Source: an uncultured Bacteroidales bacterium (GTDB lineage: Bacteria; Bacteroidota; Bacteroidia; Bacteroidales; UBA932). Taken from it: a DNA stretch of 45,424 nt. Shown piece by piece: positions 8,827-16,880 of the stretch. The notes beneath the pieces are model-generated. The model was not told the origin of the DNA, made no database searches, and saw nothing but the letters and a program-made list of their open reading frames with translations. The position numbers were made by a program, and so were the translations under genes. Positions within the stretch are counted from its first letter, which is position 1, and every line of letters starts with the position of its first letter. The stretch spans positions 1 through 45,424 of the forward strand of contig UQWT01000008.1 in NCBI GenBank assembly GCA_900544815.1, written 5' to 3'.

Positions 8827-10956
8827 ATGAGACATAACAGGCTTATTTTAATCACATTGGCTCTTCTGTTGGCAGGCAGCTACACAGCGACAGCGCAGAA
8901 TACCGCAGACAAGAAAAATTTTACACAAGAACAGTTGGTTTATGGCATTCCAAAAGATGTTATAAAGCCAATGCCAATCGTTATCAGATGGGAAGACAGG
9001 GATAATTACATAGTTATGCTTCCCGACAGAAAATCTTTTGAAAAGGTTGATGTGAAGACAGGAAAACGGGTTGCCGTTTCGGCAGATGAGGCAATGCCTC
9101 AAAAGTTTGAAAACGAAACCAACCCTTTAATGGAGAATAGTGAACTTGTAAATGTAACACTCTCTCCGGATGGAACTAAAGCTGCATACACAAAGGCAGA
9201 CAACAACCTTTACAGCTACGATTTCGCAACATCAAAAGAGACCAAGCTAACCACAGACGGTACAAATGTGCTTATGAACGGATATGCTTCATGGGTATAT
9301 TTTGAGGAGATTTTAGGCCGTCCATCAAAGTATAAAGCATTCTGGTGGTCACCGGACAGCAAACTTATAGCATATTATAAATTTGATGACAGCAAAGTGC
9401 CTATGTTTCCAATATACAACTCAAAAGGAAAACATGGTACCCTTACCGAAACACATTATCCAAAGGCAGGCGATCCTAATCCCGAGGTTAAGATTGGTTT
9501 TGTGAACGCCAATGGCGGCGAAACCGTTTGGGCAGATTTCAATGAGAAAGATGACCAATATTTTGGCATACCGTTCTGGAATGCAGACGGTAACAGGTTT
9601 ATTGTTCCATGGATGCCAAGAGACCAGAATAACCTTAAACTTTATGCTGTTAATCCTTTAGACGGAAGCAAATCCTTTATCTATAACGAGGAGCAGAAGA
9701 CTTGGATAGATTGGCCGGAGGATATGCAGTTCACCGCAGATGGTTTCTATATGATAAGAGACTTTGATCTTTGGGAGCAGATCTATTTCCAATCATTTGA
9801 CGGCAAGAGGTTGGAGAAGATAACAGATGGCAACAATTGGGGTATAAACTTCATTAAAGTAGACCAAAAAGAGGGCGCAATATATTTTACTGCAAGGAGA
9901 GAGGCTTCTGACAGAGTGGATTTTTACAGAGTAAATCTTAAAACCAAACAGATCCGGAGGCTCACAACAGGAGAGTATAATTATCAGGCTGTTAATTTGT
10001 CTCCCGACAACAAGCATTTTACAGCTGTAAGGTCTAACTCCCATACCCCTAACCAGCTTGTTCTGTTTACTGTCGGGAAGAAAAACAGTACAGAAAAAAT
10101 TATATTTGACAGCAAAGGGGAGCAGTTTGACAATTATAAGGTTGCCATTCCTCAGATGAAATATATAATGGTAGACGGCTACAGGCTTCCTGCACAGATT
10201 GTATATCCTGTTGATATGGATTCTACCAAGAGGTACCCTGTTATAATAAGTATGTATGGTGGCCCTAACCACGGAACGGTTATGGATACATGGGTGTCGC
10301 TTGCACGTAACCAATGGTGGGCTAACGAAGGTGTTATTCAGATTAACATAGACCACAGGGCCAGCGGACATGCGGGCAAAAAGGGACTTAACGAGATTCA
10401 CAGGAACCTTTTAAGAACCGAACTTCATGATTATATAGAGTGGGTTAAGTGGCTCAGGAGCAAACCTTACGTTAACCCGGATAAGGTTGCAATCACTGGT
10501 TTCTCTTACGGTGGAAGTATGACAATGATAGCCGTAACGGAGGGTAGCGAGTACTTTAAGTATGGAATTGCCGGTGGTGGTGTTTATGATTACGGTTTGT
10601 ATGACACTCACTACACAGAGCGATATATGGATACCCCTCAGCAGAACCCAAATGGTTACGCTTATACCAATACCGCATCAAAGATTGCAGGCTATAAGGG
10701 AGACAGAAGCAATTATGTGCTTATAACTCACGGCACAAGTGATGATAATGTTCACATGCAGAATACCATGCAGCTTATAGATGCTCTGCAGAATGCCGGC
10801 AAGCAGTTTGATCTTATGCTTTATCCCGGTGAGTATCACGGCTACCGTGGTCCTAAGAGCAGGTTCTCAACAGTAAGTGACTACAACTTCTGGTATAGGC
10901 ATCTTCTTGAGAGGGAGACTCCTGAGATATTGATTAAAGCTTACGGTGCAAGGTAA
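8827..10956 (+). CDS. S9 dipeptidyl-peptidase IV-like protease
   Basis: A secreted serine exopeptidase that releases X-Pro dipeptides from peptides, as in other Bacteroidales. The 709-residue precursor has a Sec signal peptide (MRHNRLILITLALLLAGSYT, cleavage near AQ). An N-terminal beta-propeller runs to about 440, with the WVYFEEI segment carrying the two glutamates that bind the substrate amino terminus. A C-terminal alpha/beta-hydrolase domain follows. The catalytic Ser is in GFSYGGS (about 560), the Asp in GTSDDNVH (about 638) and the His in YPGEYHGYRG (about 671). The active site is complete. The gene is monocistronic, with a terminator after it, and is bracketed by inverted copies of a hairpin element. 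The leader contains the short copy. Confidence 0.94.
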   Translation: MRHNRLILITLALLLAGSYTATAQNTADKKNFTQEQLVYGIPKDVIKPMPIVIRWEDRDNYIVMLPDRKSFEKVDVKTGKRVAVSADEAMPQKFENETNPLMENSELVNVTLSPDGTKAAYTKADNNLYSYDFATSKETKLTTDGTNVLMNGYASWVYFEEILGRPSKYKAFWWSPDSKLIAYYKFDDSKVPMFPIYNSKGKHGTLTETHYPKAGDPNPEVKIGFVNANGGETVWADFNEKDDQYFGIPFWNADGNRFIVPWMPRDQNNLKLYAVNPLDGSKSFIYNEEQKTWIDWPEDMQFTADGFYMIRDFDLWEQIYFQSFDGKRLEKITDGNNWGINFIKVDQKEGAIYFTARREASDRVDFYRVNLKTKQIRRLTTGEYNYQAVNLSPDNKHFTAVRSNSHTPNQLVLFTVGKKNSTEKIIFDSKGEQFDNYKVAIPQMKYIMVDGYRLPAQIVYPVDMDSTKRYPVIISMYGGPNHGTVMDTWVSLARNQWWANEGVIQINIDHRASGHAGKKGLNEIHRNLLRTELHDYIEWVKWLRSKPYVNPDKVAITGFSYGGSMTMIAVTEGSEYFKYGIAGGGVYDYGLYDTHYTERYMDTPQQNPNGYAYTNTASKIAGYKGDRSNYVLITHGTSDDNVHMQNTMQLIDALQNAGKQFDLMLYPGEYHGYRGPKSRFSTVSDYNFWYRHLLERETPEILIKAYGAR
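9018..9027 (-). repeat. GTCGGGAAGC motif, exact copy 2
   Basis: Reads GCTTCCCGAC on the plus strand, within codons for LPDR of the DPP-IV gene. Confidence 0.6.
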
Positions 10957-10972
10957 CAGATGTTTTTTATTA

Positions 10973-11012
10973 CAGGCTCCTGATTGCTTTTATTGCATTT
11001 TGGAGCCTGTTT
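10973..11012 (+). terminator. DPP-IV gene terminator
   Basis: The stem CAGGCTCC / GGAGCCTG (10973-10980 with 11002-11009) encloses a 21-base loop and is followed by T-rich sequence, 16 bases after the stop codon. Confidence 0.65.
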
Positions 11013-11124
11013 CATTTTTGCGTATCATCTTTTCAATATTAACAATCTCCATTGTGAGTCTGATAGCCGTTCACTACCGTTCTCCCTCACAATGAAAATC
11101 TTTGATATATCAACTTGGACGAAT

Positions 11125-11286
11125 TAAGTAATCTTAAAAAAATAACTTGTTAATCTTTAATTGTCTTTTCGGTCTATATTTCTTTTCTCATCAGTCATGT
11201 GCCACCGGCACACTCCATCTTCAAAAAGACATCTATCCTCAAAAATACTGCTAAATCTTTACCAACTTATTTTTAATGCTTACTTA
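11125..11286 (-). mobile_element. MITE-like hairpin element, full copy 2
   Basis: A 162-bp element with terminal inverted repeats (TAAGTAATCTTAAAAAAATA at the left, complement of TAAGTAAGCATTAAAAATAA at the right). Its core carries the small hairpin TGTGCC-GGT-GGCACA (minus-strand reading) followed by CTGATGAG. It is the uninterrupted form of the copy at 8691-8801, in inverted orientation on the other side of the protease gene. Confidence 0.75.
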
Positions 11287-12174
11287 TTTCAAAGATTTTC
11301 ATGTTCGGTTACATATTCTATAATTTTTATTTTTTAGTGGTATATTTTTTCCGCTTTCTATGTATTAAATCCACTGAACTTTAAAATCTCGCATGATATT
11401 TAAATAATTTAGTGATAATCTTCTAATGATTGATGCGTTTACTAATCCTGTATCCGATATACAGGATACTCGCTGCCAGGTTTGAACCATCTGTTTTAGG
11501 AAAGCAGTACAGGCCTGCCATATGAGTATTCGAGCATTGAGCAAACAATAAGTTCTGTTGTATTGAATGATTTAACTTAGTGGATAAATAATTTGTAAAA
11601 GTAATTTAGAAATTCGATATAAGATAAAATCGCAATATGTTGTGATTTTTTGTATGGCGAGACTGATTTTGAGGACAGATTGTTATCAAATCTCAGTATA
11701 TTGGGATTTGTTATGATAGGATTTTATTGCTTATCCTTTTGCTGTTGGTACAAGAATGAGAATAGTAAAGGGCTTGTTTTCTTGGCGTTTGAAGTGATTA
11801 TTATGGATTGCTCTCAGTTTTCCATCTTATAGTATATGGTAAATCTATGTGATTTTTCGTGGAAATCTATTGTTTTTGGCACATTTCCACGACTTATCAA
11901 TATTTTTTTTGTATATTTGATGTAGTTTGATTAGGATTCTTTGAGTATCAAACCATTAAGAAGAACTTGCATGAGAATGGGCAATGGATAAGAAATTGCA
12001 AACTTGTTTTATTACACTATATTCCTCATGCTTTTCAAACAACTCTTTTCTAAGTGCAAAGATACGTTTTTTCTCCAATTATAAGAATCCGTACCCTAAA
12101 AACTATCTATGCGATAAAGAAAATGACATAACAGATTCGTAGCCGAGTTCACCAAACCACAGGCAAAGGTAACT

Positions 12175-12287
12175 CGTGTTCTTTTCGTCCAAGCAAGGTC
12201 AAGCCCTGCGGGTGTCGTGGAAAAATCATCCTCGCCCCGTGGGGCTTTCTGTATTTTTCCACACAACCTTGCCTGACGAGAACACGA
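12175..12287. repeat. nested palindrome of conjugative-transposon type
   Basis: Three nested inverted repeats share one centre. Outer arms: CGTGTTC...AAGCAAGGT (12175-12199) with ACCTTGC...GAACACG (12266-12286). Middle arms: GTGGAAAAAT (12217-12226) with ATTTTTCCAC (12253-12262). The centre is the perfect palindrome GCCCCGTGGGGC (12234-12245). A further small hairpin, TCCGGC / GCCGGA, follows at about 12314-12333. From memory such structures recur in Bacteroides conjugative transposons; their role is unknown to me. Confidence 0.7.
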
Positions 12288-12355
12288 CCTTTTAGAGGCT
12301 GTAGTTTGGGAACTCCGGCCCCGAATAGCCGGACTAACAAGAAATATATAATGTT

Positions 12356-12901
12356 ATGTCAAAAGCAAAAGGGTACACACTTGAAACACTCCTACCTCTG
12401 AATGTTTCATACGACAGTGATCACGGATTGACGCAGGAAGATGTCGATATGGTCAATTCTCTTGTAGAGGTAATTGAAAGCACTCGTTCAAAGCATACTC
12501 CAAAGATTGGAGATAGAGTTGTCTATACGTAGAAAGGCGGAGAATATCATCCTTATGGTTTGATAGAGAAGAAACATGAGGACAAATTCTATGTATGCCT
12601 CGACCCGTTTATTCCGTTTGTATGGGAAAGCGATACTGCTATCAAAGTGGATGTCAGCGGTGGACCGTTCTATCACGCAGATGCCGACAAGTTCAAGTTC
12701 ATCGGCTGGGCTGAAGCTGATTTCAAAGAATGGGGACATTGTGGAGCAACAGCAAACGGAACGGTGAGATTCAAGGCTAAAGTTCCTCTATGGGCTTATT
12801 CCGAGCCTAATCCTCTATACGGCGATTTCACTACCAAAGATTGGAAGAAAATCACGTTGCGTAAGCGTAAAGAGGGTAATCTATACGACTCCACACGATA
12901 G
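12356..12901 (+). pseudogene. DUF4121-like conjugative-transposon protein, in-frame stop
   Basis: An open frame of 181 codons starting MSKAKGYTLETLLPLNVSYD is interrupted by a single TAG at codon 59 (12530-12532), right after RVVYT. The same frame continues uninterrupted to the stop at 12899-12901. I recognise it as resembling the DUF4121 proteins carried by CTnDOT-like elements; their function is unknown. The downstream part (from an ATG at 12560, 113 codons) might be translated alone but would lack the N-terminal third. The 3' end runs directly into a traG remnant on the other strand, so the true C-terminus may also be altered. Confidence 0.6.
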
Positions 12902-13002
12902 CAGACCGTGATGTCGGCATCCTTGCTGATGATGCAGTCGTGCTCAACCGACAGAATAGGGAACTTGCTTTTGAGGGTAGCTGCTTTCATTACATTTCTC
13001 AT
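12896..13002 (-). pseudogene. traG: traG 5' fragment
   Basis: The first 36 or so residues (MRNVMKAATLKSKFPILS, then VEHDCIISKDADITV) match the N-terminus of TraG, the VirB4-like conjugation ATPase of Bacteroides conjugative transposons. Homology stops near 12896, where the sequence passes into the complement of the DUF4121-like pseudogene. The rest of the approximately 800-residue ATPase is missing. The reading frame runs on to 12796 without meaning. Confidence 0.7.
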
Positions 13003-13004
13003 GA

Positions 13005-13370
13005 CTTTCTGTTTTTGAGGTTAGGAATAATCAATCGCAAGAATCGCTTGCGGTTGATGATGTAGCGGGGATGGTCCTTTGCAGTCTGTATCTTCATCAA
13101 GCCCCACTCGCCATACTAGGCATTCAGGTGGAAGGTAGCCCAGACAAGTACCGAAGCGGAGATGACTCCCAGTGCGATACATATCCATTGGTTCACGCCA
13201 CCAATAAGACCGACTACGGCTCCCACTGCGTAAATCAACTTGGTACCGGGGTCGAAATACGATGTTACCATGTTGGTAGCCTCGGTGATACCTGCGATAC
13301 CGTTACCCTGTGCAAATGCACTCACTGTTGCAAGCATAAATGCTGCTGTGAATAATACTTTTTTCTTCAT
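13005..13370 (-). pseudogene. fused traE-traF remnant
   Basis: The open frame 13116-13370 encodes 84 residues. Residues 1 to about 59 (MKKKVLFTAAFMLATVSAFA through YFDPGTKLIYAVGAVVGLIGG) match TraE (DUF4134, a VirB2-like pilin-type protein with signal peptide). From GVNQWICIALGV onward it matches the C-terminal half of TraF (DUF4133). The two are fused in frame by a deletion at a shared GGV-type junction. The TraF part then meets a TAG at 13115-13117 (after FHLNA) but stays in frame beyond it (YGEWGLMKIQ, then RYIINRKRF) to about 13005. The order E-F-G on the minus strand matches the CTnDOT tra operon. Confidence 0.75.
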
Positions 13371-13456
13371 ACGTCGAAATGTTTTTTAGTTATACAAAAA
13401 GTGATTTCGACTGCGAATATATAGTACTTAATCAATTGATTTTCAAATCGGTCTAT

Positions 13457-13472
13457 ACACGTTATAACGTGT
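13457..13472. promoter_or_regulatory. perfect 16-bp palindrome ACACGTTATAACGTGT
   Basis: Perfectly self-complementary with no loop, the form expected for a dimeric repressor operator. It lies 86 bases upstream of the traE remnant start on the minus strand. The binding protein is unknown. Confidence 0.45.
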
Positions 13473-13576
13473 CATCAGATGTCATAGTTGGGGTCTTTTG
13501 AAGGGTGGATTTTGGGGTGAGAAGAGGGACAAGAAGGCTTGTTTGAAGGATGAAATTTCAACCTTATATTGTCGGG

Positions 13577-13622
13577 TTAAGCGGGCGAAAACTTCCAAAA
13601 TCACAAGTTTTTGCCCGCTTAA
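13577..13622. promoter_or_regulatory. 18-bp inverted repeat upstream of abiE
   Basis: Arms TTAAGCGGGCGAAAACTT (13577-13594) and AAGTTTTTGCCCGCTTAA (13605-13622) differ by one base and enclose a 10-base spacer. It lies 43 bases upstream of the -33 element. AbiEi antitoxins of other bacteria bind inverted repeats upstream of their own operon, so this is an operator candidate. It could instead act as a terminator-like hairpin. Confidence 0.5.
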
Positions 13623-13664
13623 AGAGCAAAAAGTATAGGTGTAATGAAATAAACAATGGATTCT

Positions 13665-13695
13665 TTTGTCACTTCGCAATATTTTCATACCTTTG
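13665..13695 (+). promoter_or_regulatory. abiE promoter
   Basis: TTTG (13665-13668) and TACCTTTG (13688-13695) separated by 19 bases match the Bacteroidota -33/-7 consensus well. The start codon follows 50 bases later. Confidence 0.7.
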
Positions 13696-13745
13696 TGGTC
13701 GGAAAAATCTGCAATTATTCCGACTTAAAATAGGCTAAAAATCGT

Positions 13746-14360
13746 ATGCAAAAGACTGTGGAACATAAAGTTAGAGCAAAGATAACCTACGCAAGATATG
13801 GCGAGGTGTTTTTTGTGTCTACATTCCATCAATTTGATGTGGAATATGTAACCAAACTTCTTGCTCAATTTGAGAAAGAGGGGTTGATTACAAGAATAGC
13901 CAAAGGCGTATATGTTAAGGCTAAAAAAACACGATTTGGTGTGGTATACCCTTCTGCTTTTGAACTTGTAACGGAGATTGCCAAGAGAGATAAAGCTAAA
14001 ATATTTCCAACAGGTGATACAGCCGCCAATAGACTTGGTTTTTCCACACAAGTACCAATGAATGCTTCGTTCCTCACATCAGGTTCTTCAAGAAAATTGA
14101 AATTAGGAAATAGAACCGTGACTTTAACACATGGCTCTCCTAAGAAATTCGCTTATAAAGGAAAACTTATGCCTGAATTAGTACAAGCTCTTCGTAGCAT
14201 TGGAGAGGATAATATAACAGAGAGCGTGGAAAAAAGAGTTGCTCAACTATTATCTGCAACACTTGAAACAGAAACAATTGAACACGATCTGTTATTGGCA
14301 CCGGTGTGGGTAAGACAGATTATTAAAAGAAACCTCAAAGCGAATACTGACAATGAGTAA
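13746..14360 (+). CDS. abiEi: AbiEi-type antitoxin (DUF6088)
   Basis: Predicted antitoxin of a type IV toxin-antitoxin pair, opposing the nucleotidyltransferase encoded next. The 204-residue protein has an N-terminal winged-helix-like segment (about 5-60: TYARYGEVFFVSTF, LLAQFEKEGLITRIAKGVYV) followed by the AbiEi-type domain with FPTGDTAANRLG (about 86) and LTHGSPK (about 126). I recognise it as DUF6088/AbiEi-like. Its stop codon overlaps the toxin start by eight bases, so translation is coupled. Expression probably depends on the promoter at 13665-13695, with autorepression through the upstream inverted repeat. Confidence 0.85.
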   Translation: MQKTVEHKVRAKITYARYGEVFFVSTFHQFDVEYVTKLLAQFEKEGLITRIAKGVYVKAKKTRFGVVYPSAFELVTEIAKRDKAKIFPTGDTAANRLGFSTQVPMNASFLTSGSSRKLKLGNRTVTLTHGSPKKFAYKGKLMPELVQALRSIGEDNITESVEKRVAQLLSATLETETIEHDLLLAPVWVRQIIKRNLKANTDNE

Positions 14361-15411
14361 ATGGATAGACTTTACGATAGATGAACGCAAGGCCATGATA
14401 CAGGGCGTTGTGGAGGCAAAGAATATTGATGAAGCCGCAGCGGAGAAGGATTGGTGGGTAACAGCCATATTGTACGCCTTGTTCCACACAAAGGCTTCCG
14501 AGTATCTACTTTTCAAAGGCGGTACAAGTTTGAGTAAAGGTTGGGATATTATAGACCGTTTCAGTGAGGATATTGATTTGGCTCTTGGTCGTGACTTCTT
14601 CTTAAATGAAATGAATTTGTCGTGTGCCAGCTGCACCAGCAACACCCAAATCCACAAGTACAGAGAAAAAGCTCAAGATTATCTTTTCGGTGAATTTAAA
14701 GATGACTTAAAAGGACAGCTGGCGAAATTAGGTTTGGATGTGATTGTACTTGCAGAGAATGAAGTTGTTGAAGAAAATGGTGAACTAAAGAAAGTGGATC
14801 ACGACAAAGATCCATCTGTGATTTTTGTTCAATACCCATCACTCTACAATAGCGATGCTCCCTATGCAATACCGACTGTGAAGATTGAAATCAGTGTCCT
14901 TTCTATGTCTGAACCATACGAAATGAAACGCATATCTTCATTGGTTGAACAGGTCTATAAGGATGAAGATATTGATTCTGATATTGTTCAGACCATCAAG
15001 ACTGTGAGTCCTGCAAGGACATTCTTAGAGAAGACATTTTTGCTTTGTGAGGAATACCAAAAGAAAGAGCCAAGAACATATCGCATGTCTCGCCATTTCT
15101 ATGATTTGGAAAAGCTATCACATACCGATTATATGGATAAGGCATTAAATGACTCTAATCTTTATTATGACATTGTGGAGCATAGAAAGAAATTCTATCA
15201 TGTCGGATATGTTGATTATGATAAGGAACTGCCAGCATCCATTATGATTGTTCCAAGTGAAGAACTTGTCCCGAAATATGAGGTGGATTATAATGATATG
15301 CGTTCTAGCTTTATCTATGGAGAGGCTTTGGAATTTGTAGATTTGCTTAAATTCCTCGAAACATTGCAGGAGCGATTCCGAAAAGTTCCTCCAAGAGCAA
15401 CAGCAGAGTAA
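14353..15411 (+). CDS. abiEii: AbiEii-type nucleotidyltransferase toxin
   Basis: Predicted toxin of the AbiE phage-defence/toxin-antitoxin pair: a DNA polymerase beta-type nucleotidyltransferase; characterised relatives transfer nucleotides to tRNA ends. The 352-residue protein has the motif GGTSLSKGW (56-64) and the metal-binding RFSEDIDLAL (69-78) with D73 and D75. A later basic motif, SPARTFLEKTFLL (about 219-231), is also family-typical. The catalytic part looks intact. The last residues (about 340-352, VPPRATAE) may come from the junction with the truncated integrase, whose frame overlaps the 3' end on the other strand. Confidence 0.87.
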   Translation: MSKWIDFTIDERKAMIQGVVEAKNIDEAAAEKDWWVTAILYALFHTKASEYLLFKGGTSLSKGWDIIDRFSEDIDLALGRDFFLNEMNLSCASCTSNTQIHKYREKAQDYLFGEFKDDLKGQLAKLGLDVIVLAENEVVEENGELKKVDHDKDPSVIFVQYPSLYNSDAPYAIPTVKIEISVLSMSEPYEMKRISSLVEQVYKDEDIDSDIVQTIKTVSPARTFLEKTFLLCEEYQKKEPRTYRMSRHFYDLEKLSHTDYMDKALNDSNLYYDIVEHRKKFYHVGYVDYDKELPASIMIVPSEELVPKYEVDYNDMRSSFIYGEALEFVDLLKFLETLQERFRKVPPRATAE

Positions 15412-16421
15412 TTATAGCTTAAACAACATAGCAAGGCAAGAATCATAATGCACGAGGCATTACGATACTTGGGCAACAGCTTTCCGTTTGGTTCTACATC
15501 ACGATACTTATTAAGTATATTTAAGGGAACCTCAAGGAGCTGAACCTCATATTCGACCTTAGTCTTTTTACGGGAGGTCCGTATCCAGAGTGTGCCGTTT
15601 TCATCCGTAACCAAATCTTCTTTGGTCAACATACACATATCACCATAAGATATTCCGGTGTAGCAAGAGAAGAGGAACAGGTCACGAATGATATAGAGTC
15701 TTGCATTATGCAAGGGTGTTGTCATCATCAGTTCCAATTCCTCTGCCGTGAGATATTTCTGTTTACGCGGTGGGCGTTCAGGTTCATATCCCCAGAATGG
15801 ATTGAATGTGAGAATACCGTCTGCTACGGCTTCATTGATAATGGTTCTAAAAGAGGTCGTAAGATGGACTATCGTACCAAGAGCTAAATGGCAGTCGGTT
15901 CGTAAGTGAAGATCATATTTCTTAATAAACGAACGATCCAATGCCGTAAAGGGAATATCGGTCAGTTTGTACTTCTCATTGAGGAATTTCTCTACATGCA
16001 TATAGGCATACTTGTAAGCACGAAGAGAACCTGCGACATGGTTCACACCTACACGCTTCTCGAAGTTCTTGATGAAGGTGCGGAAATAACTCATCAAGGT
16101 CTGCTGCCCCGAAGCCATACCCAAAAGCAGGCACTTGACATCTTTGGCACTTGCTCCTTCTCGTATTGCCGATTGTTCTTGATAGATATGTAGAGCCGAG
16201 GCTCTGATCTCGTCTAACTGACGATTGATTTCGCGTGCTGCGACACTCTTACCTGTAGCACTACCTGAGTGCCATATCGTATGTGGTACCGACAATTTCA
16301 CACTGAATGCCGCCTCGGAGTACTTGCCGACATTCAACCTTGCCATTACGGGGCAGTTCCCTTTGGCATCCGCTTCGCTCTTTTTGAGGTAGAACGACAC
16401 CTTTACATCTGCCTGATTCAT
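15315..16421 (-). pseudogene. C-terminally truncated tyrosine recombinase
   Basis: Integrase of a Bacteroides mobile element. It has an N-terminal arm-binding domain (VSFYLKKSEADAKGNCPVMA), a core-binding SAM-like domain (about 105-205) and the start of the catalytic domain (about 222 on). The helix that normally carries the first catalytic Arg reads FSCYTGISYGDM, without Arg, as in the IntDOT group. The catalytic Lys region (RTSRKKTKVEYEVQL) is present. Homology ends near LLPK (about residue 318, near 15465). The following residues are unrelated, so the HxLR, H/W and nucleophilic Tyr motifs are lost. The protein cannot be a working recombinase. Promoter-like TATTTTTG lies 18 bases upstream of the start. 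Confidence 0.8.
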
Positions 16422-16856
16422 AACTCATTTCTTTGGTTGCAAAAATAAATTTTACAGAGTTAATGAATGGCATGTAGAACATAGCGGAACAAGGCAACAA
16501 GTACTTGACAACTAATCTCATTCCCGTATTTTTCTTCCAACGAGAAAAAATGATTGCCTTTGCTAGTGCAATGATAGAAAAAACAAGCGTTCTTTGTGGC
16601 TGTTGTAGGGTATGTGCAAGAGATTAAAGATGCTGTTTCTACCAACTTTCCCTTCCATAAAAAGGCAACGGATAGGTAGCATTTCTTTCTCTAATACCCA
16701 CCATATACGGCTCCTTCTGCCGAAATTAACAATATGGTGAGGTAACACAAAAATGGTATATGTACCAACCACTTATCAAATTTCACCCTCATCCTGCCAT
16801 TATTACGCAAGTTCTTTGTATCTTCGTCAAACCAATTGATACAGTAAAATTAAATC
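16422..16856. other. intergenic, right edge of island
   Basis: No convincing gene on either strand. Apart from the integrase promoter box I see only AT-rich sequence. The boundary between island and chromosome probably lies here, but no attachment-site repeat could be matched to the left side by eye. Confidence 0.5.
16440..16447 (-). promoter_or_regulatory. -7 box of integrase
   Basis: TATTTTTG on the minus strand, 18 bases before the integrase start codon. Confidence 0.45.
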
Positions 16857-16880
16857 GCTAACGCTAACGCCAAAGCTAAA
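16857..16880 (+). repeat. GCYAAN hexamer repeat, copy c
   Basis: Four uninterrupted units: GCTAAC, GCTAAC, GCCAAA, GCTAAA. The stop codon of the minus-strand methyltransferase gene (TAG, 16876-16878) is formed by the last unit. No CT-rich arm. Confidence 0.75.

Larger units (their letters stand above)
10957..12355. other. 1.4-kb gene-poor island edge
   Basis: No convincing gene. Contents in order: the DPP-IV terminator; an inverted repeat CATTGTGAG / CTCACAATG (about 11051-11094); the full-length hairpin element 11125-11286, flanked by a perfect 14-base inverted repeat (ATGAAAATCTTTGA at 11092-11105, its complement at 11289-11302); about 850 bases of AT-rich DNA with only a 60-codon open frame (11650-11832) of no recognisable family; then a nested palindrome at 12175-12287 typical of Bacteroides conjugative transposons. 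The junction between chromosome and island probably lies between 11.3 and 12.1 kb. Confidence 0.6.
13371..13745. other. regulatory intergenic stretch, tra remnant to abiE
   Basis: No gene. It contains the perfect 16-base palindrome at 13457-13472, an 18-base inverted repeat at 13577-13622 and the abiE promoter at 13665-13695, detailed separately. Confidence 0.6.

Noticed and set aside
9793..10401. 202-codon open frame antisense to the DPP-IV gene
   Set aside because: The sense frame has complete protease motifs; the antisense product shows no domain and is a shadow frame.
11165..11215. CTGATGAG followed by GAAA in the hairpin element core, resembling a hammerhead ribozyme
   Set aside because: Only five bases separate the two motifs, so there is no stem II, and no NUH cleavage site sits next to the preceding hairpin. 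Not a hammerhead.
11470..11545. A GTTTGAAC-type segment resembling a tRNA T-arm
   Set aside because: No acceptor, D or anticodon stems can be paired around it.
11650..11832. 60-codon open frame
   Set aside because: No recognisable family, no promoter or ribosome-binding site, and composition like the surrounding non-coding DNA.
12161..12340. 63-codon minus-strand frame across the nested palindrome
   Set aside because: Its coding look comes from the GC-rich palindrome; no family match and no start signals.
10957..16856. Attachment-site direct repeats bounding the island
   Set aside because: I searched by eye for matching direct repeats at both edges and found none that I could defend; the integrase end is rearranged.
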